Assembly (NCBI RefSeq): GCF_009811795.1
Contig: NZ_BLJE01000003.1
Coordinates: 248,001-312,000 of the forward strand
From: Litoreibacter roseus
GTDB taxonomy: Bacteria; Pseudomonadota; Alphaproteobacteria; Rhodobacterales; Rhodobacteraceae
DNA: 64,000 nt
Reading direction: 5' to 3'
The notes beneath the pieces were generated by a model. That model was given only the letters and a program-made list of their open reading frames with translations. It was not told the DNA's origin and ran no database searches. Below, piece by piece: positions 43,864 through 52,534 of this stretch. How positions within the stretch are numbered: the stretch's first letter is position 1; each line of letters opens with the position of its first letter. A program made the position numbers and the translations under genes.

Positions 43864-44550
43864 TCAACTGCAGACGGCTTCGACGTCCGCGCCGTCCCAT
43901 GGTTTGATCACGTTGGTGTTCGGCAGGCGGGCGACGAGGCTCGGATTTCCGAAGGCGGCCTCAAGCAATTCTCGCAAACGCGCCGTTCGGGCGCCGTCGG
44001 GATCAAGCGCCCGACAGCAGACAAACTCTTCAACGATGGCCCCCTGTTGCTCATAACCGAAATCGGAAAACTGCGCGTCGCTGTCGCCCAGATCAAAAAG
44101 ATAAGGGTCCGCGCTTGCCCGATGTTCCGCTACTGCCTTGAATGGGTGATACCCGGTAATGTCCCGGTTCTGCCATTGCCAGATATGGGTCATCTCGTGG
44201 GCCAGCAGCATCGCCTCATAGAGATACATTTCATTGGGATATCCGGGAATGTAATTCGGTAGATAATAGTCACGGTTCACAAAAATCCGATTGAAGATCA
44301 CTGTTGCCGCAGGCGCACCTGTCACGATCTCTTCGGTCGGTGGCGGGAAGATCCGATCCTGACACGTCACGCGCGGGCGTTTGGGGATTGCCAGAGAAAA
44401 CGACCGCAGGGGCGGGATACGAACCAATCGCACCTTTGACGTGTCCAGAGACGGACCATGAATGCCCTGGAGGTAGTTTTGTTCCGTGGGCGTCAGCGGT
44501 CGTCCGCAGCCCACACACAAGAAAAGAAGAAGCACAATCCAGAGTCGCAT
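43864..44550 (-). CDS. Putative HEXXH metalloprotease-like lipoprotein (vgr-related type)
   Basis: This is a 228-residue protein. A hydrophobic N-terminus MRLWIVLLLFLCVGCGRP looks like a lipoprotein signal (Cys 15), although Cys at -3 of the lipobox is atypical. The body begins LTPTEQNYLQGIHGPSLDTS and contains a zinc-type HEMTHIWQWQ (H118-H122), followed about 20 residues later by AEHRAS, which could supply a third ligand. The LTPTE...HEMTH-W layout resembles the vgr-related/DUF4157-type proteins I know. Catalysis is not proven. The ATG at 44550 was preferred over 44586. Confidence 0.72.
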   Translation of the reverse strand: MRLWIVLLLFLCVGCGRPLTPTEQNYLQGIHGPSLDTSKVRLVRIPPLRSFSLAIPKRPRVTCQDRIFPPPTEEIVTGAPAATVIFNRIFVNRDYYLPNYIPGYPNEMYLYEAMLLAHEMTHIWQWQNRDITGYHPFKAVAEHRASADPYLFDLGDSDAQFSDFGYEQQGAIVEEFVCCRALDPDGARTARLRELLEAAFGNPSLVARLPNTNVIKPWDGADVEAVCS

Positions 44551-44670
44551 TCGGTCGACTTTGCTTGGCTTCCTGCGCAGAGGCAAGCGTCAAGACCGCG
44601 CAGGGTGCTGCCCGTCAAAAGCATGATGATTCTGAGTATGGATATTGCATCCCGAACCAGCTGCTCCCGT

Positions 44671-44684
44671 CTGATTTAGATCAA
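44671..44684. promoter_or_regulatory. Candidate FNR/FnrL-type site upstream of cytochrome c gene
   Basis: CTGATTTAGATCAA matches the TTGAT-N4-ATCAA consensus in 9 of 10 defined positions (first base C instead of T). It is centred about 64 bases upstream of the cytochrome c ATG at 44742. In Rhodobacteraceae FnrL sites commonly precede respiratory genes. Function here is inferred from the match. Confidence 0.5.
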
Positions 44685-44741
44685 CGCTGCACTGGCAAAC
44701 GCGCTGCATATTGTTAGTGGGGCAGCAAAAAGGGAGACGTC

Positions 44742-45152
44742 ATGCGTCGGATTTTGAGCATTATGATTGGAGTGGCGGCCATAGGGTCGGGGGCCATCGC
44801 ACAGGATGTTGAAGTTGACCTCAGCGAAGGTCGCGAGACGTTTTTCACATACTGCGCGACCTGCCATGGGATCGAGGCGCGGGGAGATGGCCCCATGGCA
44901 TCCATGTTGGTTCTGACACCGCCTGATCTGACCGATCTCGCCCGACAGAACGGCGGAACCTTTCCGCGAGCCTTTGTGATCGCCCGCATCGACGGACGGG
45001 ATCCCCTGTTGGCCCATGGCAGCCCGATGCCGGTATATGGCGACTACTTCGAGGGACGGGGGGTCACAATGCGCGACGAGGGCGGGGAACTGGTTATGAC
45101 CAGCCAGCCCGTCGTTGACCTCGTGGAATGGCTGGAAAGCATCCAGAACTAA
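44742..45152 (+). CDS. Class I c-type cytochrome
   Basis: This is a 136-residue periplasmic cytochrome. The signal peptide is MRRILSIMIGVAAIGSGAIA, cleaved before QDVEV. The mature domain has the heme attachment site YCATCHGIEARGDG (CXXCH) and a C-terminal segment with GSPMPVYGDYFEG, whose methionine is the probable sixth ligand. It ends VVDLVEWLESIQN, the usual C-terminal helix. Its redox partners are unknown. A candidate FNR site lies upstream, which would fit low-oxygen induction. Confidence 0.9.
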   Translation: MRRILSIMIGVAAIGSGAIAQDVEVDLSEGRETFFTYCATCHGIEARGDGPMASMLVLTPPDLTDLARQNGGTFPRAFVIARIDGRDPLLAHGSPMPVYGDYFEGRGVTMRDEGGELVMTSQPVVDLVEWLESIQN

Positions 45153-45164
45153 GGTGCAGCACGC

Positions 45165-46343
45165 TTAATCGCCGTCCGAAAGCTCTTGGAAGAAGGGCGA
45201 AATCGGCGGGCGGTCGGGCACATCCTCCGCACGAGGCAGATAGAGCACAAGATCTGTCTGACCTTGAGCGTTCTTCACATTGCTGCGCAGTTCGGTCTTC
45301 TTTCCCTGCTGCGACAGGGCCAGCAGATCATCGGTCGACGTGTTTGAGATCAACTCAATCAGCGCGGGCGACGTCGCGAAGCCCAAATGGCCGAAGGGAT
45401 CTATCCCGCGTCGCCGCCCCGCAACTTCAAACACGATAATTCCCTTTTCCAGCAACGCATCAACGCTTTCCACCTGACCCACCCGCGCATGGCCGCCCCG
45501 CAATGCACGCGACAGATTAAGCGCGCGGTCCTGAGGGTTCGTCAGGACCACCATCGGAAACCGCAGCGGCTCCAATATCTGGATGTCCTGCATAAACACA
45601 TCCACGTCGATGTCAGGGGAGGCGAAGACAACGGCTTCAAACATCTCCAGAACGTCCTTGCGACGACGCGCCGCCAATTCCAGCAAGGCATCGAAAGCCA
45701 CCTGTGAGCCCATCGAATGGGCGACCAGCCGGATCTCGCGCGCATTCGATTGCGCCAGAAGATCCAGTGTCTCCACCAGGCCCGAGCGTCCGAAACTGGC
45801 ACTGTCGCGATCATAGACATATTGCAACGTCCGCCCGGCTGATGGCCACGAATAACCGACCGCGATGGCCTCAAAGTCGAAGTCATGACGCAGTTGCGCG
45901 GTGCGATACACAGCGCGGGGAAAGCTGATGTTGTAGCCATGGATGAAGATCAGGATGCGGCCCTGAGCCTCGGGGTCGGCGGCTATTCTTTCGTTCACGC
46001 GGTCGATAAAATCCTGCCCGGTGTCCAACGGCTCAATCGATGTCGCTGTGAAGTCCCGGCTTGCATCCACACGCCGTCGGGGTAACGGCAGCGTACCCGC
46101 TTCGCGGTTTTCGGGAATAGAGACGTCGATATCCGCGAAGTTGAGCTGCGGCGAGCGCGCGTCTGAGAACACAAACGGCCCACCTTCGGCGGGTACCCGA
46201 GATGTCGTTATCAAGACATGCTGCACAACCCTGTCCCGCGCCGGTGCCAGATCGGGCATAGGCACCAGTGACACAACCCGCGAGCAAGCGGAGAGCATCA
46301 GAAAGAGGCAAAGAATAGCATTAATATTCTGCACAAAAGACAT
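45165..46343 (-). CDS. Alpha/beta hydrolase lipoprotein (DUF900-type)
   Basis: This is a 392-residue protein. MSFVQNINAILCLFLMLSAC ends in a lipobox (LSAC). The hydrolase part contains GRILIFIHGYNISFPRAVYR (oxyanion region), the nucleophile elbow LVAHSMGSQVAFDALL and the acid/His region FASPDIDVDVFMQ. It corresponds to the DUF900 family of predicted esterases/lipases. Enzyme activity and substrate are unknown. Its start at 46343 was chosen because a longer frame (to 46397) would bury the signal. It converges on the cytochrome c gene with a 12-base gap. Confidence 0.87.
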   Translation of the reverse strand: MSFVQNINAILCLFLMLSACSRVVSLVPMPDLAPARDRVVQHVLITTSRVPAEGGPFVFSDARSPQLNFADIDVSIPENREAGTLPLPRRRVDASRDFTATSIEPLDTGQDFIDRVNERIAADPEAQGRILIFIHGYNISFPRAVYRTAQLRHDFDFEAIAVGYSWPSAGRTLQYVYDRDSASFGRSGLVETLDLLAQSNAREIRLVAHSMGSQVAFDALLELAARRRKDVLEMFEAVVFASPDIDVDVFMQDIQILEPLRFPMVVLTNPQDRALNLSRALRGGHARVGQVESVDALLEKGIIVFEVAGRRRGIDPFGHLGFATSPALIELISNTSTDDLLALSQQGKKTELRSNVKNAQGQTDLVLYLPRAEDVPDRPPISPFFQELSDGD

Positions 46344-46521
46344 CCTGCGAGGCTTGGCGAACGCCTGACATGATGTTCTTGCGCTGGAATGTGTCAAGTC
46401 AGGTCAGCGAAGTGGTGCCAGTCCCTCATTTCGTATAGCGAAATGCATTTATCTCAGAATTCTTGCTTCATGGAGGGAATAGTAGTTCTCTAGAGTTGCA
46501 TTTATTTTGTTAGGAGACTTT
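46344..46521 (+). promoter_or_regulatory. AT-rich upstream region with a 9-base direct repeat
   Basis: This 178-base gap precedes the nuclease-like gene. It turns AT-rich from about 46430. TGCATTTAT occurs at 46444-46452 and again at 46497-46505, 53 bases apart, and the second copy ends 16 bases before the ATG at 46522. AGGAG lies just ahead of that ATG. Promoter or operator function is a guess. Confidence 0.4.
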
Positions 46522-47856
46522 ATGGAACGTCCAGATTATTTAAGTGATGGTGCTCCAGCAAGGCTGTTTCCAGTTCTTTCGACGGTCTCGAAAGAAGGTA
46601 GAACAACATCAATAGTCTTGGCTTCGATGAGGATCGTGGATGAATTCGCCTCAGCATTGTTCGAAACTATAGGTTTGAGATTGGGTAAGCGTTCGAGCGT
46701 TCACGCATTTACCGAAATTGTTTTCAAATCAGAGAAGAATGTGAAGAATGATCGCCCTGACGGTTTGATTATTATAAATACGGGCCAGCGTCAGTGGCGT
46801 GCACTCATAGAAACGAAAATTGGAAAAGCGACCCTGAGCTTGGAGCAGATAGAAAGATATCGCGATCTTGCGAGATTACATAAAATTGATTGTGTGATCA
46901 CTATATCGAATCAATTCGCAACCTCTCCTCAATTCCATCCGCTAAGTGCAGAGCTCAATAGGCGTAATACGATTCCAGTTTTTCATTGGTCATGGATGCT
47001 AGTTCGTACTATGGTCGATTACTTACTCAGTAACGAGAAAGTCGTTGATAGAGATCAGGCGATCTTATTGAAGGAGCTATCACTCTTCCTCTCTCATGAA
47101 AGTGCCGGCGTTGAAGGTTTTAACAAAATGCCAAAGGAATGGTCCACACTATCTAAGCTGGTGGTTGCGGATGGTAAGATATCTAAAAGTTCAGCTGATA
47201 CAAAAGTTGTTGTCGATGCTTGGCATCAAGAGACGAAAGATCTTTGTCTAATTTTGACTAGAAAACTCAATGCAATTGTCACAGAAAGGTTGCCTCGTAA
47301 GCTCGCAAACTCTTCCTTGGAGAAGATGAAAGCAACCATAAACCAACTTTCTGAGAGCAATTCGCTATCTATGGTACTGGATATACCGGACGCGGCTTCA
47401 CCTTTCGAAGTGTGCGCTGATCTTAAAGGACGATCAATTTCCGTTGGTATGCGTTTGCGTGCTCCAGATGATAAAAAATCATCACGGGCTAGGCTGAATT
47501 GGCTGCTTCGGCAAGTAAAGACTGAATCTTTAAGTGATACCTACGTTCGGTTCAACTGGCCTGGCAGAAGTGATCCTACATTGGCGGCACTTTCTGAATT
47601 ACGAGAAAAGCCCGATCTTATCTCGGAAGGAAGAGAACATCTTGCAGTTCACTCGTTTGAGATATTCAAGCTAGTGAAGCTCGGCGCAAAATTTGGCCAG
47701 CAGGCTGCGTTTATCGAAGCGCTCGAGCGAATAGTACCGGCATTTTACGAAAGTATTGGGCAGAACCTAACAGCATATGTAAAGAAACCACCCAAAGTGA
47801 GTGTTGAACCTAATGAGGCTGCCGATATTTCGCAGGAAGTTGGAGAACTAGACTAA
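46522..47856 (+). CDS. AT-rich orphan with PD-(D/E)XK nuclease signature
   Basis: I do not recognise the family of this 444-residue protein. Residues 79-111 read PDGLIIIN, then ALIETKIG and LSLEQIERY. This gives D80, E97-x-K99 and Q109, the core of a RecB-like PD-(D/E)XK nuclease (E65 may add the fifth position). The remaining 330 residues are helical and lack recognisable motifs. Base composition is strikingly different: 46561-46620 is 26 of 60 G/C, where neighbours run near 60%, and AGA, ATA and TTA codons are common. The ATG at 46522 has AGGAG. It sits alone, tail-to-tail with parE. Transfer is likely, and a defence role is possible. Confidence 0.75.
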   Translation: MERPDYLSDGAPARLFPVLSTVSKEGRTTSIVLASMRIVDEFASALFETIGLRLGKRSSVHAFTEIVFKSEKNVKNDRPDGLIIINTGQRQWRALIETKIGKATLSLEQIERYRDLARLHKIDCVITISNQFATSPQFHPLSAELNRRNTIPVFHWSWMLVRTMVDYLLSNEKVVDRDQAILLKELSLFLSHESAGVEGFNKMPKEWSTLSKLVVADGKISKSSADTKVVVDAWHQETKDLCLILTRKLNAIVTERLPRKLANSSLEKMKATINQLSESNSLSMVLDIPDAASPFEVCADLKGRSISVGMRLRAPDDKKSSRARLNWLLRQVKTESLSDTYVRFNWPGRSDPTLAALSELREKPDLISEGREHLAVHSFEIFKLVKLGAKFGQQAAFIEALERIVPAFYESIGQNLTAYVKKPPKVSVEPNEAADISQEVGELD

Positions 47857-49805
47857 ACATCCACGTCCTCCACAAACCGCGCGTTCTCTTGGATGTATTC
47901 GAAACGCAATTCCGGTTTTTTGCCCATGAGGCGCTCTACGAGGTCTCCGGTTTCGCCGGGCATGTCCTCGTCTATGGTCACCCGGATCAGCTTGCGGGTT
48001 TCCGGGTTCATCGTGGTGTCTTTCAAGTCCTTTGCGTCCATCTCGCCCAAGCCCTTGAATCGGCTGACGTCGATCTTTGCCTTCCCGCCCAGACCCTTGG
48101 CGAGCCACGCATCACGCTCCGCCTCGTCCAGACAGTAAACCCGCTTGGCCCCTTGTGTCAGACGGTAGAGCGGCGGGCAGGCCAGGTAGAGGTGACCTTG
48201 GTCGATCATTGGACGCATCTGGGTGAAGAAAAACGTCATAAGCAGTGAGGCGATATGCGCCCCGTCCACATCCGCGTCCGTCATGATGATGATCTTGTCA
48301 TAACGCAGATCATCCACGTTGAACTTCGTCCCCATGCCGACCCCAAGAGCCTGACAGAGGTCGGAGATTTCGGCGTTTGAGCCCAGCTTTGAGGAGGCCG
48401 CCCCAAGTACGTTCAGTATCTTGCCCCGAAGCGGCAGAAGTGCCTGGTTGACCCGGTTGCGGGCCATCTTGGCCGAGCCGCCCGCGCTGTCGCCCTCCAC
48501 GATGAATAGCTCCGTCCCATCGCGGTTCGTGGCGGAGCAATCGACCAGCTTGCCGGGCAGGCGCAGTTTCTTGGTGGCAGATTTGCGCGCGGTCTCCTTC
48601 TCCTGACGGCGGCGCAGGCGCTCTTCGGCGCGTAGCACGAGAAAATCGAGGATTGCGCCTGCGGATTTAGTATCAGCCGCCAGCCAGTTGTCAAAATGAT
48701 CTCGGACGGAGTTCTCGACCATCCGCTGCGCCTCGACCGTCGCCAGCCGGTCCTTGGTCTGGCCCACGAATTCCGGGTCCCGGATGAAGCAAGACACAAG
48801 CGCGCCCGCGCCCGTTGTCAGGTCTTCCCGGGTGATGGTGCCGGCCTTTTTGTTGCTGACCAGTTCACCATAGGCCTTGATGCCTTTGAGGATTGCCGCC
48901 CAGAAGCCGGCCTCGTGGGTGCCGCCTTCGGGCGTGGGCACCGTGTTGCAATAGGACTGGATGAACCCATCCCGTGATGGCGTCCAATTGATTGCCCAAT
49001 CCACCTTGCCCGGCACGCCGAATTTGTCGAAGGACACGGACCCGGCAAAAGGTTTCTCCGAGTAGGTCGTCGCAGTCCCCAGTGTTTCCTGCAGGTAGTC
49101 GGCCAGACCGCCGGGAAAGCGGAACGTGGCTTCCAGTGGGGTTTCACCGTCATTGATGGCCGTCTTCCATCGGATCTCGACGCCGGAGAACAGATAGGCC
49201 TTAGAACGCGCCATTTTGAACAGGCGGGCGGGCTTCAGTTTCAAAGTGCCGAAGATTTCGGCGTCCGGGTGGAAGGTGACGGCGGTGCCGCGCCGGTTTG
49301 GAGCCGCGCCAATTTTGCTCAGCTTGTCCTGAGGGACGCCGCGCGAGAACTCCATCGCGAACAGTTCCTTGTTGCGCGCAACCTCGACGCGCAAGTGATC
49401 CGACAGCGCGTTGACGACGGACGAGCCCACCCCATGTAGCCCGCCGGAGGTCTGATAGCTATCGCCCGAAAACTTGCCGCCCGCGTTCAGGGTGCAGAAA
49501 ATGATTTCTAGCGCCGATTTGGTCGGGTCCGTTGGGTGCGGTCCTGTGGGAATGCCGCGGCCGTTGTCCCGCACGGAGACATGACCGTTTTCGTGCAGTT
49601 CGACCTCGATCCATGTAGCGTGGCCCGCAACGGCCTCGTCCATGGAGTTGTCGATGATCTCGGCCACCATGTGATGCAGCGCCCGGTCATCCTTGCCGCC
49701 GATATACATGCCCGGTCGCAACCGGACATGCTCCATGTCCTCCAAGACCTGAATAGAGGAGGCATCATAGCCGTCGGAGGCTGCCCCGGAGAGAAGATCA
49801 TTCAT
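47853..49805 (-). CDS. parE: DNA topoisomerase IV subunit B
   Basis: This is the 650-residue ATPase subunit of topoisomerase IV, which with ParC decatenates chromosomes. The GHKL ATP site is MVAEIIDNSMDEAVAGHATW, with RDNGRGIPTGPHP and TSGGLHGVGSSVVNALS. The TOPRIM domain shows IVEGDSAGGSAKMARNRVNQ, LLPLRGKILNV and IIMTDADVDGAHIASLLMTF. The ending RFEYIQENARFVEDVDV is usual for ParE rather than GyrB. Its stop overlaps the orphan nuclease-like gene, so the insert lies immediately beyond the coding end. Confidence 0.95.
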   Translation of the reverse strand: MNDLLSGAASDGYDASSIQVLEDMEHVRLRPGMYIGGKDDRALHHMVAEIIDNSMDEAVAGHATWIEVELHENGHVSVRDNGRGIPTGPHPTDPTKSALEIIFCTLNAGGKFSGDSYQTSGGLHGVGSSVVNALSDHLRVEVARNKELFAMEFSRGVPQDKLSKIGAAPNRRGTAVTFHPDAEIFGTLKLKPARLFKMARSKAYLFSGVEIRWKTAINDGETPLEATFRFPGGLADYLQETLGTATTYSEKPFAGSVSFDKFGVPGKVDWAINWTPSRDGFIQSYCNTVPTPEGGTHEAGFWAAILKGIKAYGELVSNKKAGTITREDLTTGAGALVSCFIRDPEFVGQTKDRLATVEAQRMVENSVRDHFDNWLAADTKSAGAILDFLVLRAEERLRRRQEKETARKSATKKLRLPGKLVDCSATNRDGTELFIVEGDSAGGSAKMARNRVNQALLPLRGKILNVLGAASSKLGSNAEISDLCQALGVGMGTKFNVDDLRYDKIIIMTDADVDGAHIASLLMTFFFTQMRPMIDQGHLYLACPPLYRLTQGAKRVYCLDEAERDAWLAKGLGGKAKIDVSRFKGLGEMDAKDLKDTTMNPETRKLIRVTIDEDMPGETGDLVERLMGKKPELRFEYIQENARFVEDVDV

Positions 49806-49869
49806 ACCGCTGCTCTTTTTTGTTGCTTGGCGCGACTATGCCAGAGCGTGCCGCGTGGGGGAAGGGACC

Positions 49870-50670
49870 TTAGCGGGGCGAAATGGTGATGTTTTGATTG
49901 TCAGAGAGGTGCCGCAAGGTTGCGGCTTGAAAAGCCTCGGGCCAGTCAATTTGCGCGCGTTCGGCCATGTCGCGGGCCAAGGGAAAGAACACGCGGGATG
50001 TTTCGACAACTGCGTCGATCAACTCTGTGCGGTTCGGTCCCGGATATGGCAGGGCCTCGAGAATGGCCATTTGATCGGGCGTCAGCAGCCGTTTCAAGTG
50101 CAGCACGCCGCCCCGGTCGGGCAAGGTACACGTCTCCAGGAGCAGATCACAGGTCAGATCCCGCAGGATCGCACAACCTTTGGTAAGCATCACGAGCTCA
50201 CCGCGCCCAAGTCCGACATGGGTTAACCCCAAAACGCGGATAAATTCATTGATGATGTAATTGATGCGCTGCGGGTTTGGGGTGGCCTCTGGCAAGGTGG
50301 CCGGCAGGGTTTCATAGATACGAGACGGATCGAACAGAGGGGTAACGCTGTCTTGTGCGCGGTGTGTGAGCTTGTCCGAACTGGTGATAAACAAATCGCA
50401 ACGCACCCAGTCGTGCAGCACAGCATTTGCAAGACTTGTGATCCCGTGTCGCGCGCTCCAATAGATGACCGGTTGCAGATCTTCGAGCGCATTCTTGAAC
50501 GAACCCGTCAGCGCGTTAGCGTTTTCTGTGTCCGCAACCGCAACAAAGTCGAGATCACTATAGGCGTCAGCGGTTCCTTTGCCATGGCTACCGGCCATGA
50601 AAAGCGCCTGCAGCGACGGCACGTTCGAAAGCTTCGCAGTGACATTCCCTATGATCACGTCGTGCTCCAT
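49870..50670 (-). CDS. Nucleotidyltransferase (aminoglycoside-adenylyltransferase-like fold)
   Basis: This is a 266-residue protein with a polymerase-beta-type nucleotidyltransferase core. GSHGKGTADAYSDLDF at residues 27-42 gives the GS helix and the DxD metal ligands D39/D41. The following helix and strand lead to DWVRCDLFIT, the third acidic position. A C-terminal helical region (about residues 150-266) resembles that of streptomycin-type adenylyltransferases. The acceptor is unknown, so a resistance role should not be assumed. It lies 64 bases upstream of parE on the same strand and diverges from the next gene. Confidence 0.8.
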   Translation of the reverse strand: MEHDVIIGNVTAKLSNVPSLQALFMAGSHGKGTADAYSDLDFVAVADTENANALTGSFKNALEDLQPVIYWSARHGITSLANAVLHDWVRCDLFITSSDKLTHRAQDSVTPLFDPSRIYETLPATLPEATPNPQRINYIINEFIRVLGLTHVGLGRGELVMLTKGCAILRDLTCDLLLETCTLPDRGGVLHLKRLLTPDQMAILEALPYPGPNRTELIDAVVETSRVFFPLARDMAERAQIDWPEAFQAATLRHLSDNQNITISPR

Positions 50671-50800
50671 GACTTTTATGTGTGTTTCCAGTTGCCGCTT
50701 GGCAAGACTTCAGTGCGAAGCGCCGCGATGTCGCAGGCTGGGGCGTGGAACAGGTCGGGCAAGCTCGGGGTTGAGCGTCTGAAAAATAAGGACTTACCCC

Positions 50801-51502
50801 ATGCCGCAATCCACTCTCACCATCGCGATTTTCGGCGCAGCGGGCGCAACCGGAGCCAAGCTGGTCACGCAAGCCGCCGCCGCTGGTCATAAAGTACGCG
50901 CGATCGAACACAGTTGGCCCCAAAAAGCGCCGGACACCGACCTTGTCACGCATCACACCGCTGACGTCCTGAAAGATGATCTGTCGAATCTGATTGACGG
51001 TACCGATGCTGTCGTGTCCGCTCTGGGCGTAGGCAATGATCTACCCACGCTGATTAATCCGCCGCCGCTCTATACCGAAGGTACGTTGCGGATCGTCCAG
51101 GGTATGAAAGCTGTGGATGTGCGGCGCCTCGTGGTGATTTCGGCCAGCTTTGTCGAAGCAAAGGATCGCGGGCCGCTGCATTTCCGGATCCCAGCGATGC
51201 TGTCGCTTCACCGGGTGTTTACCCAAATGGGAGACATGGAGCGGATATTGCGGGTCACTGATGACATTGACTGGACCGCCGTTCGCCCGGGATGGCTGAT
51301 GGACGGCGATCTGACCGAAGACTACACCGTGACGGACAACGTCATCCCGCCAAAACTGATCCGCACGCGCCACGCGGACCTCGCACATTTCATTCTCAGG
51401 TGCATCACGGACGGAAGCCACGTTAGAGAAACACCGGCCATCGCCCGTGCCGAACCTCCGGAAGCCACTTCGCCAATGGCGGTCTTGAGAGAGATGGCAT
51501 AG
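50801..51502 (+). CDS. NAD(P)-binding protein (atypical SDR, NmrA/YwnB-like)
   Basis: This is a 233-residue Rossmann protein. IAIFGAAGATGAKLVTQAAA is the extended-SDR dinucleotide motif. GTDAVVSALG, RLVVISASFVEA and the DWTAVRPGWLMDGDL segment are typical of NAD(P)H-binding proteins of the NmrA/YwnB type, which often lack a full YxxxK site, as here. It could be a reductase or a redox sensor. The substrate is unknown. The start at 50801 gives a compact N-terminus. Confidence 0.85.
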   Translation: MPQSTLTIAIFGAAGATGAKLVTQAAAAGHKVRAIEHSWPQKAPDTDLVTHHTADVLKDDLSNLIDGTDAVVSALGVGNDLPTLINPPPLYTEGTLRIVQGMKAVDVRRLVVISASFVEAKDRGPLHFRIPAMLSLHRVFTQMGDMERILRVTDDIDWTAVRPGWLMDGDLTEDYTVTDNVIPPKLIRTRHADLAHFILRCITDGSHVRETPAIARAEPPEATSPMAVLREMA

Positions 51503-51541
51503 TGCGCGCCTGGCTTTTTTGCTTCGGTATGGTACTTTTAG

Positions 51542-52249
51542 ATGAACTTTTCCGGATATCTGAGCATGCAATACGACCTCGTAGAAACGCGCATCATTGA
51601 CTTGGCGACTTCCTACCGCGGCCGAACATCACTGGTCCCAGCAGTTGTGGATGCGCTCAACGTCACACGCATGGCAGAGGTCGGCGTTTGGCGAGGTGAA
51701 TTTTCTGATCTTTTGTTGCGCTCGTGTCCCGATCTTGAGCACTACGTCATGGTCGATCCATGGCGCCATCTGGCTCAATGGGATAAACCCTTAAATAAGA
51801 AAGACGCCGCACTGGAGCGGGACTATCAGACGGCAATGGCTGCGACAGCGCATGCGGTGGAAAAGCGCCATGTGATGCGAGGAACCACTCTGGAAGTGGC
51901 GCATGAAATACCTGAAGGTGATCTCGATTTTGCCTATATCGACGGAGATCACACTCTGCGCGGCGTGCTGATCGATCTGCTAAAATTTTACCCTAAGCTG
52001 CGGCAGGGCGGCGTAATGTGGGGTGACGACTTCGTACAGAACATCTGGCAACACGGAGAGGCACACGAACCAACACTGGTGTTCCCGACTGCCATCTACA
52101 TCGCAGAGCTTATGGGGGACCCTATCATTGCGTTGCCGGACAGCCAGTTCGCAATCATAAAGACCGGCGGCGCGGGATTTGCGTTGCGCGATCCGTTTAA
52201 TCTTGTTTCGGCGCCAACCGTCTTGGCGGCGGCGCGCGTCAAAGGTTAA
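51542..52249 (+). CDS. Class I SAM-dependent methyltransferase
   Basis: This is a 235-residue methyltransferase. Motif I is RMAEVGVWRGEFSDLLLRSC (SAM loop), the acidic post-I strand is YVMVDPWRHL, and LDFAYIDGDHTLRGVLIDLL is the family block seen in small-molecule methyltransferases. There is a conserved GGVMWGDDFV near the C-terminus. Substrate and product are unknown. The start may instead be at 51566 (MQYDLVE), since no strong ribosome-binding site distinguishes the two. Confidence 0.82.
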   Translation: MNFSGYLSMQYDLVETRIIDLATSYRGRTSLVPAVVDALNVTRMAEVGVWRGEFSDLLLRSCPDLEHYVMVDPWRHLAQWDKPLNKKDAALERDYQTAMAATAHAVEKRHVMRGTTLEVAHEIPEGDLDFAYIDGDHTLRGVLIDLLKFYPKLRQGGVMWGDDFVQNIWQHGEAHEPTLVFPTAIYIAELMGDPIIALPDSQFAIIKTGGAGFALRDPFNLVSAPTVLAAARVKG

Positions 52250-52534
52250 GCGCTGCTCGAATCGGACTTTTGGCTCTTGCGAGGTGGGTGGCATAGGCCT
52301 TCCTTTTCGACGTTGCGACGTCCGGCAACCCCGTCCCCAGAGTGATGTCGGCGCAGGTGCCACGCGCCGGAAGGCGTATCTGACGCAGGCATAATCTCAG
52401 CGCACCCAAAATTTTCACCGGCGCTTGGCCACAAAGTCGCCCGCCAGCTCGATTGGCGCGACTGCACTTGCCTGCGCTGTTCTTTGGCGTCTGCTGAGTG
52501 TTGTCGTCGGGTATGCGGCGGCGTATCGAGGGTT
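52250..52534. other. 285-base gap without a recognised gene
   Basis: Between the methyltransferase stop and the MATE start I see no convincing ORF with family motifs, no strong hairpin and no tRNA. Short frames crossing it are shadows of the flanking genes. A promoter for the MATE gene is expected here but not resolved. Confidence 0.4.
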
